From: Erwinia billingiae Eb661
GTDB taxonomy: Bacteria; Pseudomonadota; Gammaproteobacteria; Enterobacterales; Enterobacteriaceae
Direction of reading: 5' to 3'
NCBI RefSeq assembly: GCF_000196615.1
Contig: NC_014306.1
Location: 1,798,001-1,862,000 of the forward strand
Length of the DNA stretch: 64,000 nucleotides
The stretch's first letter is position 1. Each line of letters starts with the position of its first letter. The notes below the pieces were generated by a model, which had not been told where the DNA came from, made no database searches, and saw only the letters and a list, made by a program, of their open reading frames with translations. A program made the position numbers and the translations under genes. This document shows positions 1-8,725 of this stretch, one piece after another.

Positions 1-2
1 GC

Positions 3-968
3 CCGTGTGGCGAGCATTGGGCGCAGACGAAGGAGCGAAAAGGGCTGGCGGGCCTCAAGTTTATGCTGTGGATCTACCGCATTTTTGGTCGCGGCATCTT
101 TACGCTGTTTCTCTGGCCGGTGATTGGCTTCTACTGGTTAAGCGGCGGCCCGCAGCGCGAGGCTTCACGCCAGTGGTTGCAGACGGTGAAAACGGTTGCG
201 GCGCAAAAAAACCAGCCATTGCCCGCGCGCATGACCAGCTTTCATCATTTCCTGCGCTTCGGCGAGGCGATGCTGCAGAAGATCGCCAGCTGGCGCGGCG
301 ATCTGCGCTGGGGCAAAGAGATCGATTTTGCTGCGGGTGCAGAGCAGGCGCTGGCTGCGGGCCAGACTGGCGGCAGACTGATCCTCGCGTCGCATCTCGG
401 TGATATCGAAGCCTGCCGCGCGCTGGCGCAACAGGTCAGCGGGCTGGTGATCAATGCGCTGGTGTTTACCGATAACGCCGAGCGTTTCCGTCAGGTAATG
501 GATGAGATTGCGCCAGAAGCCAGCAAGCATGTGATCCCGGTCAGCAACATTGGCCCTGAGACCGCTATCCTGCTACAGCAGAAGCTGGACGCGGGCGAAT
601 GGGTGGCTATCGTTGGCGACCGCACGGCGGTGAACCGTCAGCGCGGCGGCGTAAGACGGGTGATCTGGAGCAACTTCCTTGGCAAGCCGGCCCCGTTTCC
701 GCAGGGGCCCTTTGTGCTGGCTGCCGCACTGCGTTGTCCGGTGCTGCTGATGTTTGCCCTGCGCGAGCAGGGGCAACTGAAGCTGCATTGTGAACCCTTT
801 GCCGATCCGCTGCTGTTGCCCCGGGCCACCCGGCAACAGGCATTGCAGGACGCGGTCGATCGTTATGCCGCCAGGCTGGAGCATCATGCGCTGATCGCGC
901 CGCTGGACTGGTTTAATTTTTTTGATTACTGGCAGCTGCCGGATCAACCGCAAGATAAAGAGGAGTAA
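3..968 (+). CDS. apeJ: LpxL-type acyltransferase of the aryl polyene cluster, 5' end outside window
   Basis: The frame is open to the left edge. Residues upstream of the first Met (ending HWAQTKERKGLAGLKF) match the start of a lysophospholipid/lipid A acyltransferase domain, so the Met at 63 is not the start. The HX4E acyltransferase motif is seen as SHLGDIEACR. In known APE clusters this position is held by a protein with an N-terminal family 2 glycosyltransferase fused to this acyltransferase domain; whether the fusion exists here cannot be seen. It is expected to act at the inner membrane, attaching or building the lipid anchor of the pigment. An AGGAG sits between this gene and the next. 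The symbol rests on gene order. Confidence 0.8.
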   Translation, partial: PCGEHWAQTKERKGLAGLKFMLWIYRIFGRGIFTLFLWPVIGFYWLSGGPQREASRQWLQTVKTVAAQKNQPLPARMTSFHHFLRFGEAMLQKIASWRGDLRWGKEIDFAAGAEQALAAGQTGGRLILASHLGDIEACRALAQQVSGLVINALVFTDNAERFRQVMDEIAPEASKHVIPVSNIGPETAILLQQKLDAGEWVAIVGDRTAVNRQRGGVRRVIWSNFLGKPAPFPQGPFVLAAALRCPVLLMFALREQGQLKLHCEPFADPLLLPRATRQQALQDAVDRYAARLEHHALIAPLDWFNFFDYWQLPDQPQDKEE

Positions 969-970
969 CA

Positions 971-1393
971 GTGTTTAACGACCCGCGTTTTACTGTTGAT
1001 GTTGAGCTGACCATTCCTTTCCATGATGTGGATGCGATGGGCGTGGTCTGGCACGGCAACTATTTCCGTTATTTTGAGATTGCCCGCGAAAAACTGCTCG
1101 GCACGTTCAACTACGGCTACCGCGAAATGAAAGCCTCCGGCTATCTGTGGCCGGTGGTGGATACCCGGGTGAAATACCGCGCGGCGCTGACCTTTGAGCA
1201 GACCATCCGCGTGCGCGCCACGCTGGACGAGATTGAAAACCGCCTGCGGATTAACTACCAGATTTTCGATGCCCACAGCGGCCAGCGGACCACCACCGGC
1301 TACACCATTCAGGTGGCGGTGGAAGAGGGCAGCCATGAGCTGAGCTTTGTCTCGCCGCCGATTTTGTTTGAGCGCCTGGGAGTGCAGCCATGA
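971..1393 (+). CDS. apeK: hotdog-fold acyl-CoA/ACP thioesterase, aryl polyene cluster
   Basis: A 140-residue single-domain 4HBT/YbgC-type thioesterase. The family signature is seen at residues 19-31 (HDVDAMGVVWHGNY), with Asp21 as the likely catalytic residue and His28 following. It starts at GTG 971, five bases after the AGGAG at 961-965, and its TGA overlaps the next ATG (ATGA). In APE systems this enzyme is thought to release or proofread acyl chains from the acyl carrier protein. Cytoplasmic. The family call is strong; the exact substrate is inferred from context. Confidence 0.88.
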   Translation: MFNDPRFTVDVELTIPFHDVDAMGVVWHGNYFRYFEIAREKLLGTFNYGYREMKASGYLWPVVDTRVKYRAALTFEQTIRVRATLDEIENRLRINYQIFDAHSGQRTTTGYTIQVAVEEGSHELSFVSPPILFERLGVQP

Positions 1394-1995
1394 TGAAGTC
1401 TCTGCTTGCGGGACTGCTGTTACTCAGCGCCGCCGCTCAGGCCGTCACGCTGGACGATTTACAGCAGCGTTTCGCCAGCCAGCCGGTGGTGCGGGCGGAC
1501 TTCAGCCAGCTGCGTGAAATCAAAGGGATGGCGCAACCGCTGAAATCCAGCGGTGAACTGCTGATCGCGCAGGATAAAGGGCTGTGGTGGCATCAGGCCA
1601 AACCGTTCCCGCTGACGCTGGTGCTGGATGACAAGCGCATGGTGCAGGTGATGAACGGCCAGGCGCCGCAGATTATCACCGCCGACAGCAATCCGCAGAT
1701 GTTCCAGTTTAACCATCTGATGCGGGCGCTATTCCAGGCCGATCGCCAGGTACTGGAGCAGAATTTTTCGCTGGACTTCAGCGATCTCGGCCAGCAGAAA
1801 TGGCAGCTGGTGCTGACGCCGAAAACCTCGCCGCTGGATAAACTGTTCAACACCATCACCCTGCAGGGCGCGGAGTATCTGGATGTGATTAAGCTGAACG
1901 ATCGTCAGGGTGACAACACCGACATCACGCTGAGTCACCAGCGCCTGACGCCTGCCAGCCTGACCGATGAAGAGCAGAAGCGTTTTGATTTCTAA
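1390..1995 (+). CDS. apeL: LolA-like periplasmic lipid carrier of the aryl polyene cluster
   Basis: A 201-residue LolA-related protein. The N-terminus is a signal peptide (hydrophobic LLAGLLLLSAAAQA, cleavage after about residue 18), followed by a region resembling the outer-membrane lipoprotein carrier fold. It overlaps the thioesterase stop by 4 bp, and its 3' end overlaps the exporter gene, so it is coupled on both sides. By analogy with LolA it would shuttle the aryl polyene lipid across the periplasm; this role is inferred from its pairing with an MMPL exporter. Confidence 0.82.
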   Translation: MMKSLLAGLLLLSAAAQAVTLDDLQQRFASQPVVRADFSQLREIKGMAQPLKSSGELLIAQDKGLWWHQAKPFPLTLVLDDKRMVQVMNGQAPQIITADSNPQMFQFNHLMRALFQADRQVLEQNFSLDFSDLGQQKWQLVLTPKTSPLDKLFNTITLQGAEYLDVIKLNDRQGDNTDITLSHQRLTPASLTDEEQKRFDF

Positions 1996-4285
1996 GTCAC
2001 CGCGCATACTGGCTCTCGCCTGGCTGGCGATTTGCCTGCTGCTTGCGGCGGTGCTGGTGATGCTACTGCCCAGAGCGACCATCAACAGCAGCGTGCTGGC
2101 TTTGCTGCCCGAGCAAACCATGGGCGACATTCCCAGCGATCTGCAACAGGGTTTTATGCAACGCCTGGATCGTCAACTGGTGTGGCTGGTGAGTGCCGGT
2201 GACAAAAACGATCCTCAGGTCGCCAACTGGATGCTTCAGCAGTTGCAGAGTCTGCCGGTACTGGAGAACGTTCAGGGGCCAATGACCGATGAACGACAGC
2301 AAGCCTGGGGCAAATTTGCCTGGCAGAACCGCAATGCGCTGATCGATCCGGCCACCCGCGCCAGGCTGCAACAGGCGGGTGCCGCGCAAGGCGACTGGGT
2401 GCTCGGCCAGCTCTATTCGGCCTTTGCCGGCGTCAGCGGCAAGGAGTTGACTCACGATCCGCTGCTGCTGGTGCGCGGCGCGCAACTGGCGATGCAGCAA
2501 AACAGCGGTCAGCTTGGGCTGAGCCAGGGCTGGCTGACCACCACCGATAAGCAGGGGAGGGTCTGGTATTTCCTGCACGCGGAACTGAAAGGTAGCTCCT
2601 TTGATATGCAGCAAAGCCATGCGCTGGTGGCGCAGCTTACGGCGTTCAAAGCCCGTCTGCAGGCGAAATATCCTGATGCCCAGCTGCTGTCCCGCGGCAC
2701 GGTCTATTTCAGTGATTTTGCCAGCCAGCAGGCGAAGCATGATGTTTCTACCCTCGGCGTAGCGACGATTATTGGCGTGCTGCTGCTGGTGTTCTCGGTG
2801 TTCCGTTCTCCGCGTCCACTGATTTTGTGTGCTCTCTCGGTGGGCATCGGTGCGCTGGCGGGCATTACCGTGACGCTGCTGGTGTTTGGTGAGCTGCATC
2901 TGATGACGCTGGTGATGAGCCTGAGCATCGTAGGCATCTCGGCCGACTACACGCTGTACTATCTGACCGAACGGATGGTGCATGGCGCAGACGCCACGCC
3001 AGCCGAAAGCCTGAATAAGGTAATCCGCGCCTTGTTGCTGGCGCTGGGCACCACCGCCATTGCCTGGCTGATCATGGTATTTGCGCCGTTCCCGGGCATC
3101 CAACAGCTGGCCGTCTTTGCTGCGGTCGGGCTGACAGCGTCGTGCCTGACGGTGATCTGCTGGTATCCGCTGTTGGTGAAAGGGCTGCCGGTGCGGCCGG
3201 TGCCTGCCATTTCCCTGATGGGACGCTGGCTGGGCAGCTGGCGGCGCAATCGCACCGTTCGCGTCGGGCTGCCGCTGCTGGTCGCCGCGATTTCGCTGGC
3301 AGGGCTATGCAGACTGCATATCGATGATGATATTTCCCAACTGCAGACGCTGCCGCCGGCATTGATGGCACAGGAAAAGCAGATCACCCAGTTAACCGGT
3401 CAGAGCGCCGACCAAACCTGGATGGTGGTCTATGGCGACAGCGCGGAACAGACCCTGCAACGTCTTGAAGCGCTGGCGCCACAACTGGCAAAGGCCAAAA
3501 GTCAGCAGTGGCTGGGCAATTATCGCCTGTTGCCGCTGTCGTCACTGGCGATGCAGCAGAAAGATCATCAGCTGCTGCAACGTGCGGCACCGGGCGTGAT
3601 GGCGCAACTGCGTCAGGCTGGGGTAGAGGTCGCCAACCCGGATCTGTCAGCAACCCATCTTACGCTGCAGCAATGGCTTTCCAGCCCGAACAGCGAAGGC
3701 TGGCGTCTGTTGTGGCTGACCGTCCCCGCCGGACGTAGCGGGGTGCTGGTGCCGATCGAAAGCGTGAAAAATAGCGCCGCGCTGGCCGGACTGGCAAAAA
3801 GCTTGCCTGGGGTGAGCTGGATCGATCGCAAGGCCAGCTTTGATCGGCTGTTCGCCTTCTATCGCACGCTGCTGGGCTGGCTGCTGGTCGCGGCACTGGT
3901 GGCGATCGCGCTAAGCTATATGCTGCGCCTCGGCCTGCGTCAGGGCGCAATCAGCGTTCTGCCGTCGATCCTCTCACTGGGCGGCGGCCTGGCTGCCTTA
4001 GCCTTGTCCGGCCATTCACTGAATCTGTTTTCGCTGCTGGCGCTGGTGCTGGTACTGGGTATCGGCATTAATTACACCCTGTTCTTCAGTAATCCGCGCG
4101 GCACGCCGATAACCTCGTTACTGGCCGTCACGCTGGCGATGGCGACCACTTTACTGACGCTGGGCATGCTGGTCTTCAGCAGCACCCAGGCGATTGCCAG
4201 TTTTGGCATTGTGCTGTGCAGCGGCATATTTACCGCCTTCCTGCTGGCTCCGCTGGCGATGCCGCCAAAAAGGAAAAAAAGATGA
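1967..4285 (+). CDS. apeM: MMPL/RND-family exporter of the aryl polyene cluster
   Basis: A 772-residue membrane protein with the duplicated MMPL layout: one N-terminal helix, a large periplasmic loop, a helix bundle at roughly residues 255-455, a second loop, and a second bundle near 630-765. The polybasic C-terminus is PPKRKKR. It presumably moves the pigment or its lipid precursor across the inner membrane and hands it to the LolA-like partner encoded upstream. ATG 1967 overlaps the upstream gene by 29 bp; an in-frame TTG at 1985 is an alternative start. The stop overlaps the next start as ATGA. Confidence 0.85.
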   Translation: MKSRSVLISKSPRILALAWLAICLLLAAVLVMLLPRATINSSVLALLPEQTMGDIPSDLQQGFMQRLDRQLVWLVSAGDKNDPQVANWMLQQLQSLPVLENVQGPMTDERQQAWGKFAWQNRNALIDPATRARLQQAGAAQGDWVLGQLYSAFAGVSGKELTHDPLLLVRGAQLAMQQNSGQLGLSQGWLTTTDKQGRVWYFLHAELKGSSFDMQQSHALVAQLTAFKARLQAKYPDAQLLSRGTVYFSDFASQQAKHDVSTLGVATIIGVLLLVFSVFRSPRPLILCALSVGIGALAGITVTLLVFGELHLMTLVMSLSIVGISADYTLYYLTERMVHGADATPAESLNKVIRALLLALGTTAIAWLIMVFAPFPGIQQLAVFAAVGLTASCLTVICWYPLLVKGLPVRPVPAISLMGRWLGSWRRNRTVRVGLPLLVAAISLAGLCRLHIDDDISQLQTLPPALMAQEKQITQLTGQSADQTWMVVYGDSAEQTLQRLEALAPQLAKAKSQQWLGNYRLLPLSSLAMQQKDHQLLQRAAPGVMAQLRQAGVEVANPDLSATHLTLQQWLSSPNSEGWRLLWLTVPAGRSGVLVPIESVKNSAALAGLAKSLPGVSWIDRKASFDRLFAFYRTLLGWLLVAALVAIALSYMLRLGLRQGAISVLPSILSLGGGLAALALSGHSLNLFSLLALVLVLGIGINYTLFFSNPRGTPITSLLAVTLAMATTLLTLGMLVFSSTQAIASFGIVLCSGIFTAFLLAPLAMPPKRKKR

Positions 4286-4848
4286 AAGTAATCGCGGCGG
4301 CCGCGCTGGCCGTGATGTTACTGGCCGGATGTGCCGGTAAACCCGATAGCAGTCAGCCCGAAGCCTGGCTCAAGCCAGGGGTAAAAGTGACGCTGCCGGC
4401 ACCGGGGATCGATCCGGCATTCAATCAGCAGCAGCTGCTGACCGGCACCTTTAAAGGCAAACAGCAGTCGCTGTTGGTATTACTGAGCGCCGATCGACAG
4501 CAGTTGACGCTGGCCGGGCTCTCCTCGCTGGGGATCCGCTTGTTCAGGGTCACTTACGATGGCACCGGCATCCACACCGAGCAATCCATGGTGCTGCCTG
4601 AGATGCCGCCAGCCAGCCAGGTGCTGGCCGATATTATGTTGAGCCACTGGCCGATCGCCGCCTGGCAGCGGCACTTGCCTGAGGGCTGGACCCTTAAAGA
4701 CAGCGGCGATCGCCGCCAGCTGCGTGACAATCACGGCAAGCTGATTACTGAGATCCGCTACCTGCAACGCGGGACGCAACGTGAGCCGATCAGCATTCAG
4801 CAGTTTGCGTTTGGCTATCAAATTCTTATTCAACATCTGGACGCCTGA
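4282..4848 (+). CDS. apeN: DUF3261 lipoprotein of the aryl polyene cluster
   Basis: The ATG at 4282 gives 188 residues beginning with a lipoprotein signal peptide; the lipobox LLAGC puts the lipidated Cys at residue 17. An open frame extends further upstream, but only this start gives a lipobox close to the N-terminus, and it overlaps the exporter stop as ATGA. The remainder matches the DUF3261 lipoproteins that accompany APE exporters. It probably receives or anchors the pigment at the outer membrane; no biochemical role is established that I can cite. Confidence 0.8.
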   Translation: MKVIAAAALAVMLLAGCAGKPDSSQPEAWLKPGVKVTLPAPGIDPAFNQQQLLTGTFKGKQQSLLVLLSADRQQLTLAGLSSLGIRLFRVTYDGTGIHTEQSMVLPEMPPASQVLADIMLSHWPIAAWQRHLPEGWTLKDSGDRRQLRDNHGKLITEIRYLQRGTQREPISIQQFAFGYQILIQHLDA

Positions 4849-6005
4849 TGATCTACATTTCGGCAGTCGGCATGCTTAGCGCACTGGGTAACGACATGAC
4901 CGCCACGGCGGAAAATCTGGCGAAGAATCATGCGCCAGGCATGCGCCCCGACAGCGGCTGGCTGTTGCAGGGCAAACCCTGTTGGAGTGGACGGATTGAC
5001 GCGGCCTTGCCGCCGATCCCGGAGGCGCTGGCTGCGCACCGCAGCCGCAATAATCAGCTGTTGCTTGCCGCGTTACGGCAAATTCAGCCGCAGGTTGATG
5101 ACGCCATCAGCACCTTTGGTGCCGACCGGGTGGCAGTGGTGCTCGGCACCAGCACCTCGGGATTGCATGAGGCCGACCTTCAGGTGGCCGAAAACGCCGA
5201 GGGCTACCACTACTATCAGCAGGAGCTGGGCGATCCGTCGCGGTTTCTGGCCCAGCATCTGCAGTTAACCGGCCCGGCATATACGCTCTCGACCGCCTGT
5301 TCTTCCAGCGCCCGGGCGATCATCAGCGGTCAGCGGCTGATTGCGTCAGGGATGGCGGATGTGGCAATCGTGGGTGGCGCGGATACCTTAAGCCGCATGC
5401 CGATGAACGGTTTTGACAGTCTCGAGTCCCTGTCGGCGGATCGGTGTGCGCCGTTCAGCAAGCAGCGTAACGGCATCACTATCGGCGAAGGTGCCGCATT
5501 AATGTTGCTGACTAACGTTCCGCAGAAAGTTGCCGTATTAGGCACAGGCGAGTCGTCAGATGCTTATCATATGTCGGCTCCCCATCCTGAAGGCGAAGGC
5601 GCGATCCGTGCCATTGAGATGGCGCTTAAGCAGGCGCAGCTGGCGCCGGGTGCGTTGGGCTACATCAATTTGCACGGCACCGCGACGCGGCTTAACGATC
5701 AGATTGAAGCCGGGGTGGTCAGCAAACTGTTTGGTACAGCAATCCCCTGCAGCTCTACCAAGCATCTGACCGGCCACACGCTGGGCGCGGCCGGGATCTG
5801 TGAAGCGGCGATAAGCTGGCTGATCCTGACGCAATCCGTTCCGCTGCCGGCGCAGGATTTCACCGACAACGAGCAGGATGATACGCTGCCTGCCTGTGGT
5901 GTGTTACTGCAGGCGCATCCGTTGCAGGGAACGGCGGTGATGAGTAATTCTTTTGCCTTTGGCGGCAATAATACCTGCCTGATTTTAGGAAAGAGTGATG
6001 GTTGA
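4848..6005 (+). CDS. apeO: beta-ketoacyl-ACP synthase of the aryl polyene cluster
   Basis: A 385-residue FabB/FabF-type thiolase-fold enzyme with an intact Cys-His-His triad: Cys151 in TACSSS, His276 in HGTAT, His310 in TGHTLGAAG. It elongates the polyene on an acyl carrier protein. Its start overlaps the preceding stop (TGATG). In characterised systems this synthase pairs with a chain-length-factor-like partner encoded in the part of the cluster left of this window; the second synthase here (7196-8428) is a separate complete enzyme. Cytoplasmic. Confidence 0.88.
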   Translation: MIYISAVGMLSALGNDMTATAENLAKNHAPGMRPDSGWLLQGKPCWSGRIDAALPPIPEALAAHRSRNNQLLLAALRQIQPQVDDAISTFGADRVAVVLGTSTSGLHEADLQVAENAEGYHYYQQELGDPSRFLAQHLQLTGPAYTLSTACSSSARAIISGQRLIASGMADVAIVGGADTLSRMPMNGFDSLESLSADRCAPFSKQRNGITIGEGAALMLLTNVPQKVAVLGTGESSDAYHMSAPHPEGEGAIRAIEMALKQAQLAPGALGYINLHGTATRLNDQIEAGVVSKLFGTAIPCSSTKHLTGHTLGAAGICEAAISWLILTQSVPLPAQDFTDNEQDDTLPACGVLLQAHPLQGTAVMSNSFAFGGNNTCLILGKSDG

Positions 6006-6471
6006 ATATAAATGCGCGGCAGAGTATTTGCCCCACGATGCGCCGATGGTGCTGCTTGAAAAGGTGCTCTCCGTTGGTGAAGAGCAGGCCAGCTGTCAGG
6101 TGACGGTCGGCGAGGGCGTGCTGGCACCGTTTCTGACGCCGGATGGCGATCTGCCCGCCTGGTTTGGCATCGAAATTATCGCGCAAACCATCGGCGTCTG
6201 GTCCGGCTGGCATGGCCGCCAGCGCCATGACAGCAAGCCGTCGCCGGGCATGTTATTAGGCGGGCGCGGTTATCGCTGTCAGGCTGCGGTATTTCCGGCC
6301 GGCGCCACGCTGGAAATCACCGTCACGCTACTGATGCGCGACGAGAAAATCGGCAGTTTCGACGGCGTGATTACGATTGATGGCGAACGTTACGCCAGCG
6401 GCAGGTTGAACACTTATCAACCTGACCGGGAAGAACTCCACCAACTTTTGCAACAGGGTAATAACGGATGA
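5998..6471 (+). CDS. apeP: hotdog 3-hydroxyacyl-ACP dehydratase, aryl polyene cluster
   Basis: A 157-residue FabZ/FabA-like hotdog protein. The N-terminal PHDAPMVLLEKV resembles the FabZ catalytic-His region, with His13 the likely catalytic residue. ATG 5998 is preferred; a GTG at 5995 is also in frame. It overlaps the ketosynthase gene by 8 bp. It should dehydrate the 3-hydroxyacyl intermediate to keep the chain conjugated. In APE systems a second small dehydratase subunit (ApeI) is encoded further left and would complete the active site. Confidence 0.82.
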   Translation: MVEYKCAAEYLPHDAPMVLLEKVLSVGEEQASCQVTVGEGVLAPFLTPDGDLPAWFGIEIIAQTIGVWSGWHGRQRHDSKPSPGMLLGGRGYRCQAAVFPAGATLEITVTLLMRDEKIGSFDGVITIDGERYASGRLNTYQPDREELHQLLQQGNNG

Positions 6472-7199
6472 CGCGTTCAGTATTGGTCACGGGTGGCAGC
6501 AAGGGGATTGGACGGGCGATTGCCTGCCGCCTGGCTGCCGACGGTTTCACGGTGGTGGTTCACTACCACAGCGATCGCGCGGGCGCGGAAGAGACGCTGC
6601 GCCTGATACAGCAGGCTGGCGGTCAGGGGCGCTGTATCGGATTTGATATCGCCAACCGCGAACAGTGCCGCACCCTGATTGAACAGGATATTGAACAACA
6701 CGGTGCCTTTTATGGCGTGGTCAGCAATGCCGGGATCACCCGCGATGGTGCTTTCCCGGCGCTGAGCGAAGATGACTGGGACAGCGTGATCCATACCAAT
6801 CTGGACAGTTTTTATAACGTGATCCATCCGTGCATTATGCCGATGATTGGTCTGCGCAAAGGCGGCCGGATCGTTACGCTTTCGTCGGTTTCGGGCCTGA
6901 TGGGCAATCGCGGCCAGGTGAACTACAGCGCGGCCAAAGCGGGCATTATTGGCGCCACGAAAGCGCTGGCGATTGAGTTGGCGAAGCGCAAAATCACCGT
7001 TAACTGCATCGCACCCGGCCTGATTGATACCGGGATGATCCAGATGGAGCCGGTGGCAGTTGAAGAGGCGATGAAGATGATCCCGATGAAGCGCATGGGG
7101 CAGGCTGATGAAGTCGCCGGGCTGGCAAGCTATCTGATGTCCGATATCGCCGCATACGTCACGCGTCAGGTGATTTCAATCAATGGAGGTATGCTGTGA
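6468..7199 (+). CDS. apeQ: 3-oxoacyl-ACP reductase (FabG-like), aryl polyene cluster
   Basis: A 243-residue short-chain dehydrogenase. The NADPH-binding TGGSKGIG is at residues 8-15; the catalytic set is Ser140 (LSSVSG), Tyr153 and Lys157 (NYSAAKAG). The usual NNAG motif reads SNAG. It reduces the 3-oxo group after each elongation round. It is coupled to both neighbours: ATGA with the dehydratase and GTGA with the last ketosynthase. It is clearly distinct from the housekeeping fabG at the right edge. Confidence 0.88.
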   Translation: MTRSVLVTGGSKGIGRAIACRLAADGFTVVVHYHSDRAGAEETLRLIQQAGGQGRCIGFDIANREQCRTLIEQDIEQHGAFYGVVSNAGITRDGAFPALSEDDWDSVIHTNLDSFYNVIHPCIMPMIGLRKGGRIVTLSSVSGLMGNRGQVNYSAAKAGIIGATKALAIELAKRKITVNCIAPGLIDTGMIQMEPVAVEEAMKMIPMKRMGQADEVAGLASYLMSDIAAYVTRQVISINGGML

Positions 7200-8428
7200 A
7201 CCGCAGGGTGGTGATTACAGGGATGGGCGGCGTCACCGCCTTTGGTAACAGCTGGCCAGAGATTGCCGACAGAATGCGGGCTGGCCGCAATGCGGTCCGT
7301 AAAATGCCCGAGTGGCAGGTTTATGACGGTCTGAATACGCTGTTGGGCGCGCCGGTGGATGATTTCACCTTGCCGGAACACTATACGCGTAAGCGCATTC
7401 GCTCAATGGGCCGGGTGTCGTTAATGGCGACACGGGCCAGTGAGCTGGCGCTGGAGCAGGCCGGTTTGTTGGGCAATGCCGTGCTGACCAATGGCGAAAC
7501 TGGCATTGCCTACGGTTCGTCAACCGGCAGCACCGGGCCAGTCAGTGAATTCGCCACCATGCTGACCGAGAAGCACACCAATAACATTACCGGTACCACC
7601 TATGTGCAAATGATGCCGCACACCGCAGCGGTCAATGCCGGATTGTTCTTTGGTCTCCGCGGACGGGTCATCCCGACGTCCAGCGCCTGTACCTCGGGCA
7701 GCCAGGCGATCGGCTATGCGTGGGAAGCGATCCGTCACGGTTATCAGACGGTGATGGTCGCCGGTGGAGCCGAAGAGCTCTGTCCGTCAGAAGCGGCGGT
7801 GTTTGATACCCTGTTCGCCACCAGCCAGCGCAATGATGCGCCAGAGACCACGCCGTCGCCGTTTGATAAGCAGCGCGATGGCTTAGTGATCGGCGAGGGT
7901 GCCGGAACGCTGGTGCTGGAAGAGCTGGAACATGCCCGGGCGCGTGGCGCAACCATCTTCGCTGAGATCGTGGGTTTCTATACCAATTGCGATGCGGCAC
8001 ATATCACCCAGCCACAGCGGGAAACGATGCAGATTTGCATCGAAGGGGCGCTGCGCATGGCCGGACTGAAAGCGGAAGATATCGGCTATATCAATGCCCA
8101 TGGCACCGCCACCGAGCGCGGTGATGTCGCTGAAAGTCAGGCAACCGCCGCGATATTTGGCGACCGGACACCGATTTCCTCGTTCAAAAGCTATTTCGGC
8201 CACACGCTGGGTGCCTGCGGTGCGCTGGAAGCGTGGTTGAGCATTGAAATGATGCGGGCAGGGTGGTTTGCTCAGACGCTGAACCTGACCGAGCCGTCAG
8301 AGGATTGCGGTAAGCTGGACTACATCATGCACCAGCCGCGCGAAATCCAAACCGACTACGTTCAGTCGAACAATTTCGCCTTCGGTGGCATTAACACCTC
8401 GCTGATATTCCGTCGCTGGACCGAATAG
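7196..8428 (+). CDS. apeR: second beta-ketoacyl-ACP synthase (FabF-like), end of aryl polyene cluster
   Basis: A 410-residue ketosynthase with a complete active site: Cys165 in SSACTSGS, His302 in HGTATERGD, His336 in FGHTLGAC. It starts at GTG 7196, overlapping the reductase stop. It is thought to act with the other ketosynthase on a different stage of chain growth (inference from published work on APE ketosynthases). It is the last gene of the cluster; a hairpin-forming region follows. Confidence 0.87.
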   Translation: MNRRVVITGMGGVTAFGNSWPEIADRMRAGRNAVRKMPEWQVYDGLNTLLGAPVDDFTLPEHYTRKRIRSMGRVSLMATRASELALEQAGLLGNAVLTNGETGIAYGSSTGSTGPVSEFATMLTEKHTNNITGTTYVQMMPHTAAVNAGLFFGLRGRVIPTSSACTSGSQAIGYAWEAIRHGYQTVMVAGGAEELCPSEAAVFDTLFATSQRNDAPETTPSPFDKQRDGLVIGEGAGTLVLEELEHARARGATIFAEIVGFYTNCDAAHITQPQRETMQICIEGALRMAGLKAEDIGYINAHGTATERGDVAESQATAAIFGDRTPISSFKSYFGHTLGACGALEAWLSIEMMRAGWFAQTLNLTEPSEDCGKLDYIMHQPREIQTDYVQSNNFAFGGINTSLIFRRWTE

Positions 8429-8434
8429 CATCGC

Positions 8435-8490
8435 GGTAACACGGCCACCTCATATCCGCCAGCTTCCCAGCGGAGCGCGGTGGCCTTACC
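8435..8490 (+). terminator. possible hairpin at the end of the aryl polyene operon
   Basis: Two complementary arms follow the last APE gene: GGTAA plus GGCCACC on the left (8435-8449) and GGTGGCC plus TTACC on the right (8479-8490), with a small bulge and a loop of about 30 nt. No T-run follows, so a Rho-independent terminator is not certain; it may be a processing or Rho-dependent end. Confidence 0.4.
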
Positions 8491-8680
8491 TCATTAAGCC
8501 CAGTCAGACTCGCGCTTTTACCCCCTCTCAACCACCCGTTCAATACTTCAATACGCCTTAATAGTTCATCTTCTAAACGCTAACTGGCTGAAAATAAATC
8601 AGTTGAACAAATTGCCGCGATGCGTGCCCTGCTGACATTTTCAGCTTGCATTTCGGACTTCCCTGAGGATAATCGCAATC

Positions 8681-8713
8681 CGAATAATAATTATTATCAA
8701 TTGTATTAATTAT
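8681..8713 (+). promoter_or_regulatory. candidate Fur box / promoter of the siderophore receptor
   Basis: An AT-rich palindromic stretch centred on AATAATAATTATTATCAATT lies about 15-45 bases before the receptor ATG and resembles the Fur consensus built from GATAAT repeats. Iron-repressed expression would be expected for this gene class. The call is from motif resemblance and context only. The rest of 8491-8680 holds no gene that I can support. Confidence 0.6.
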
Positions 8714-8725
8714 CAGGGAAATGTA

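Noticed and set aside
63..968. Met at 63 as the start of the first gene
   Set aside because: Conserved acyltransferase residues are encoded upstream in the same frame to the window edge.
2063..3103. 346-codon - strand ORF
   Set aside because: Shadow of the MMPL exporter; His/Gln-rich composition typical of antisense frames in GC-rich genes.
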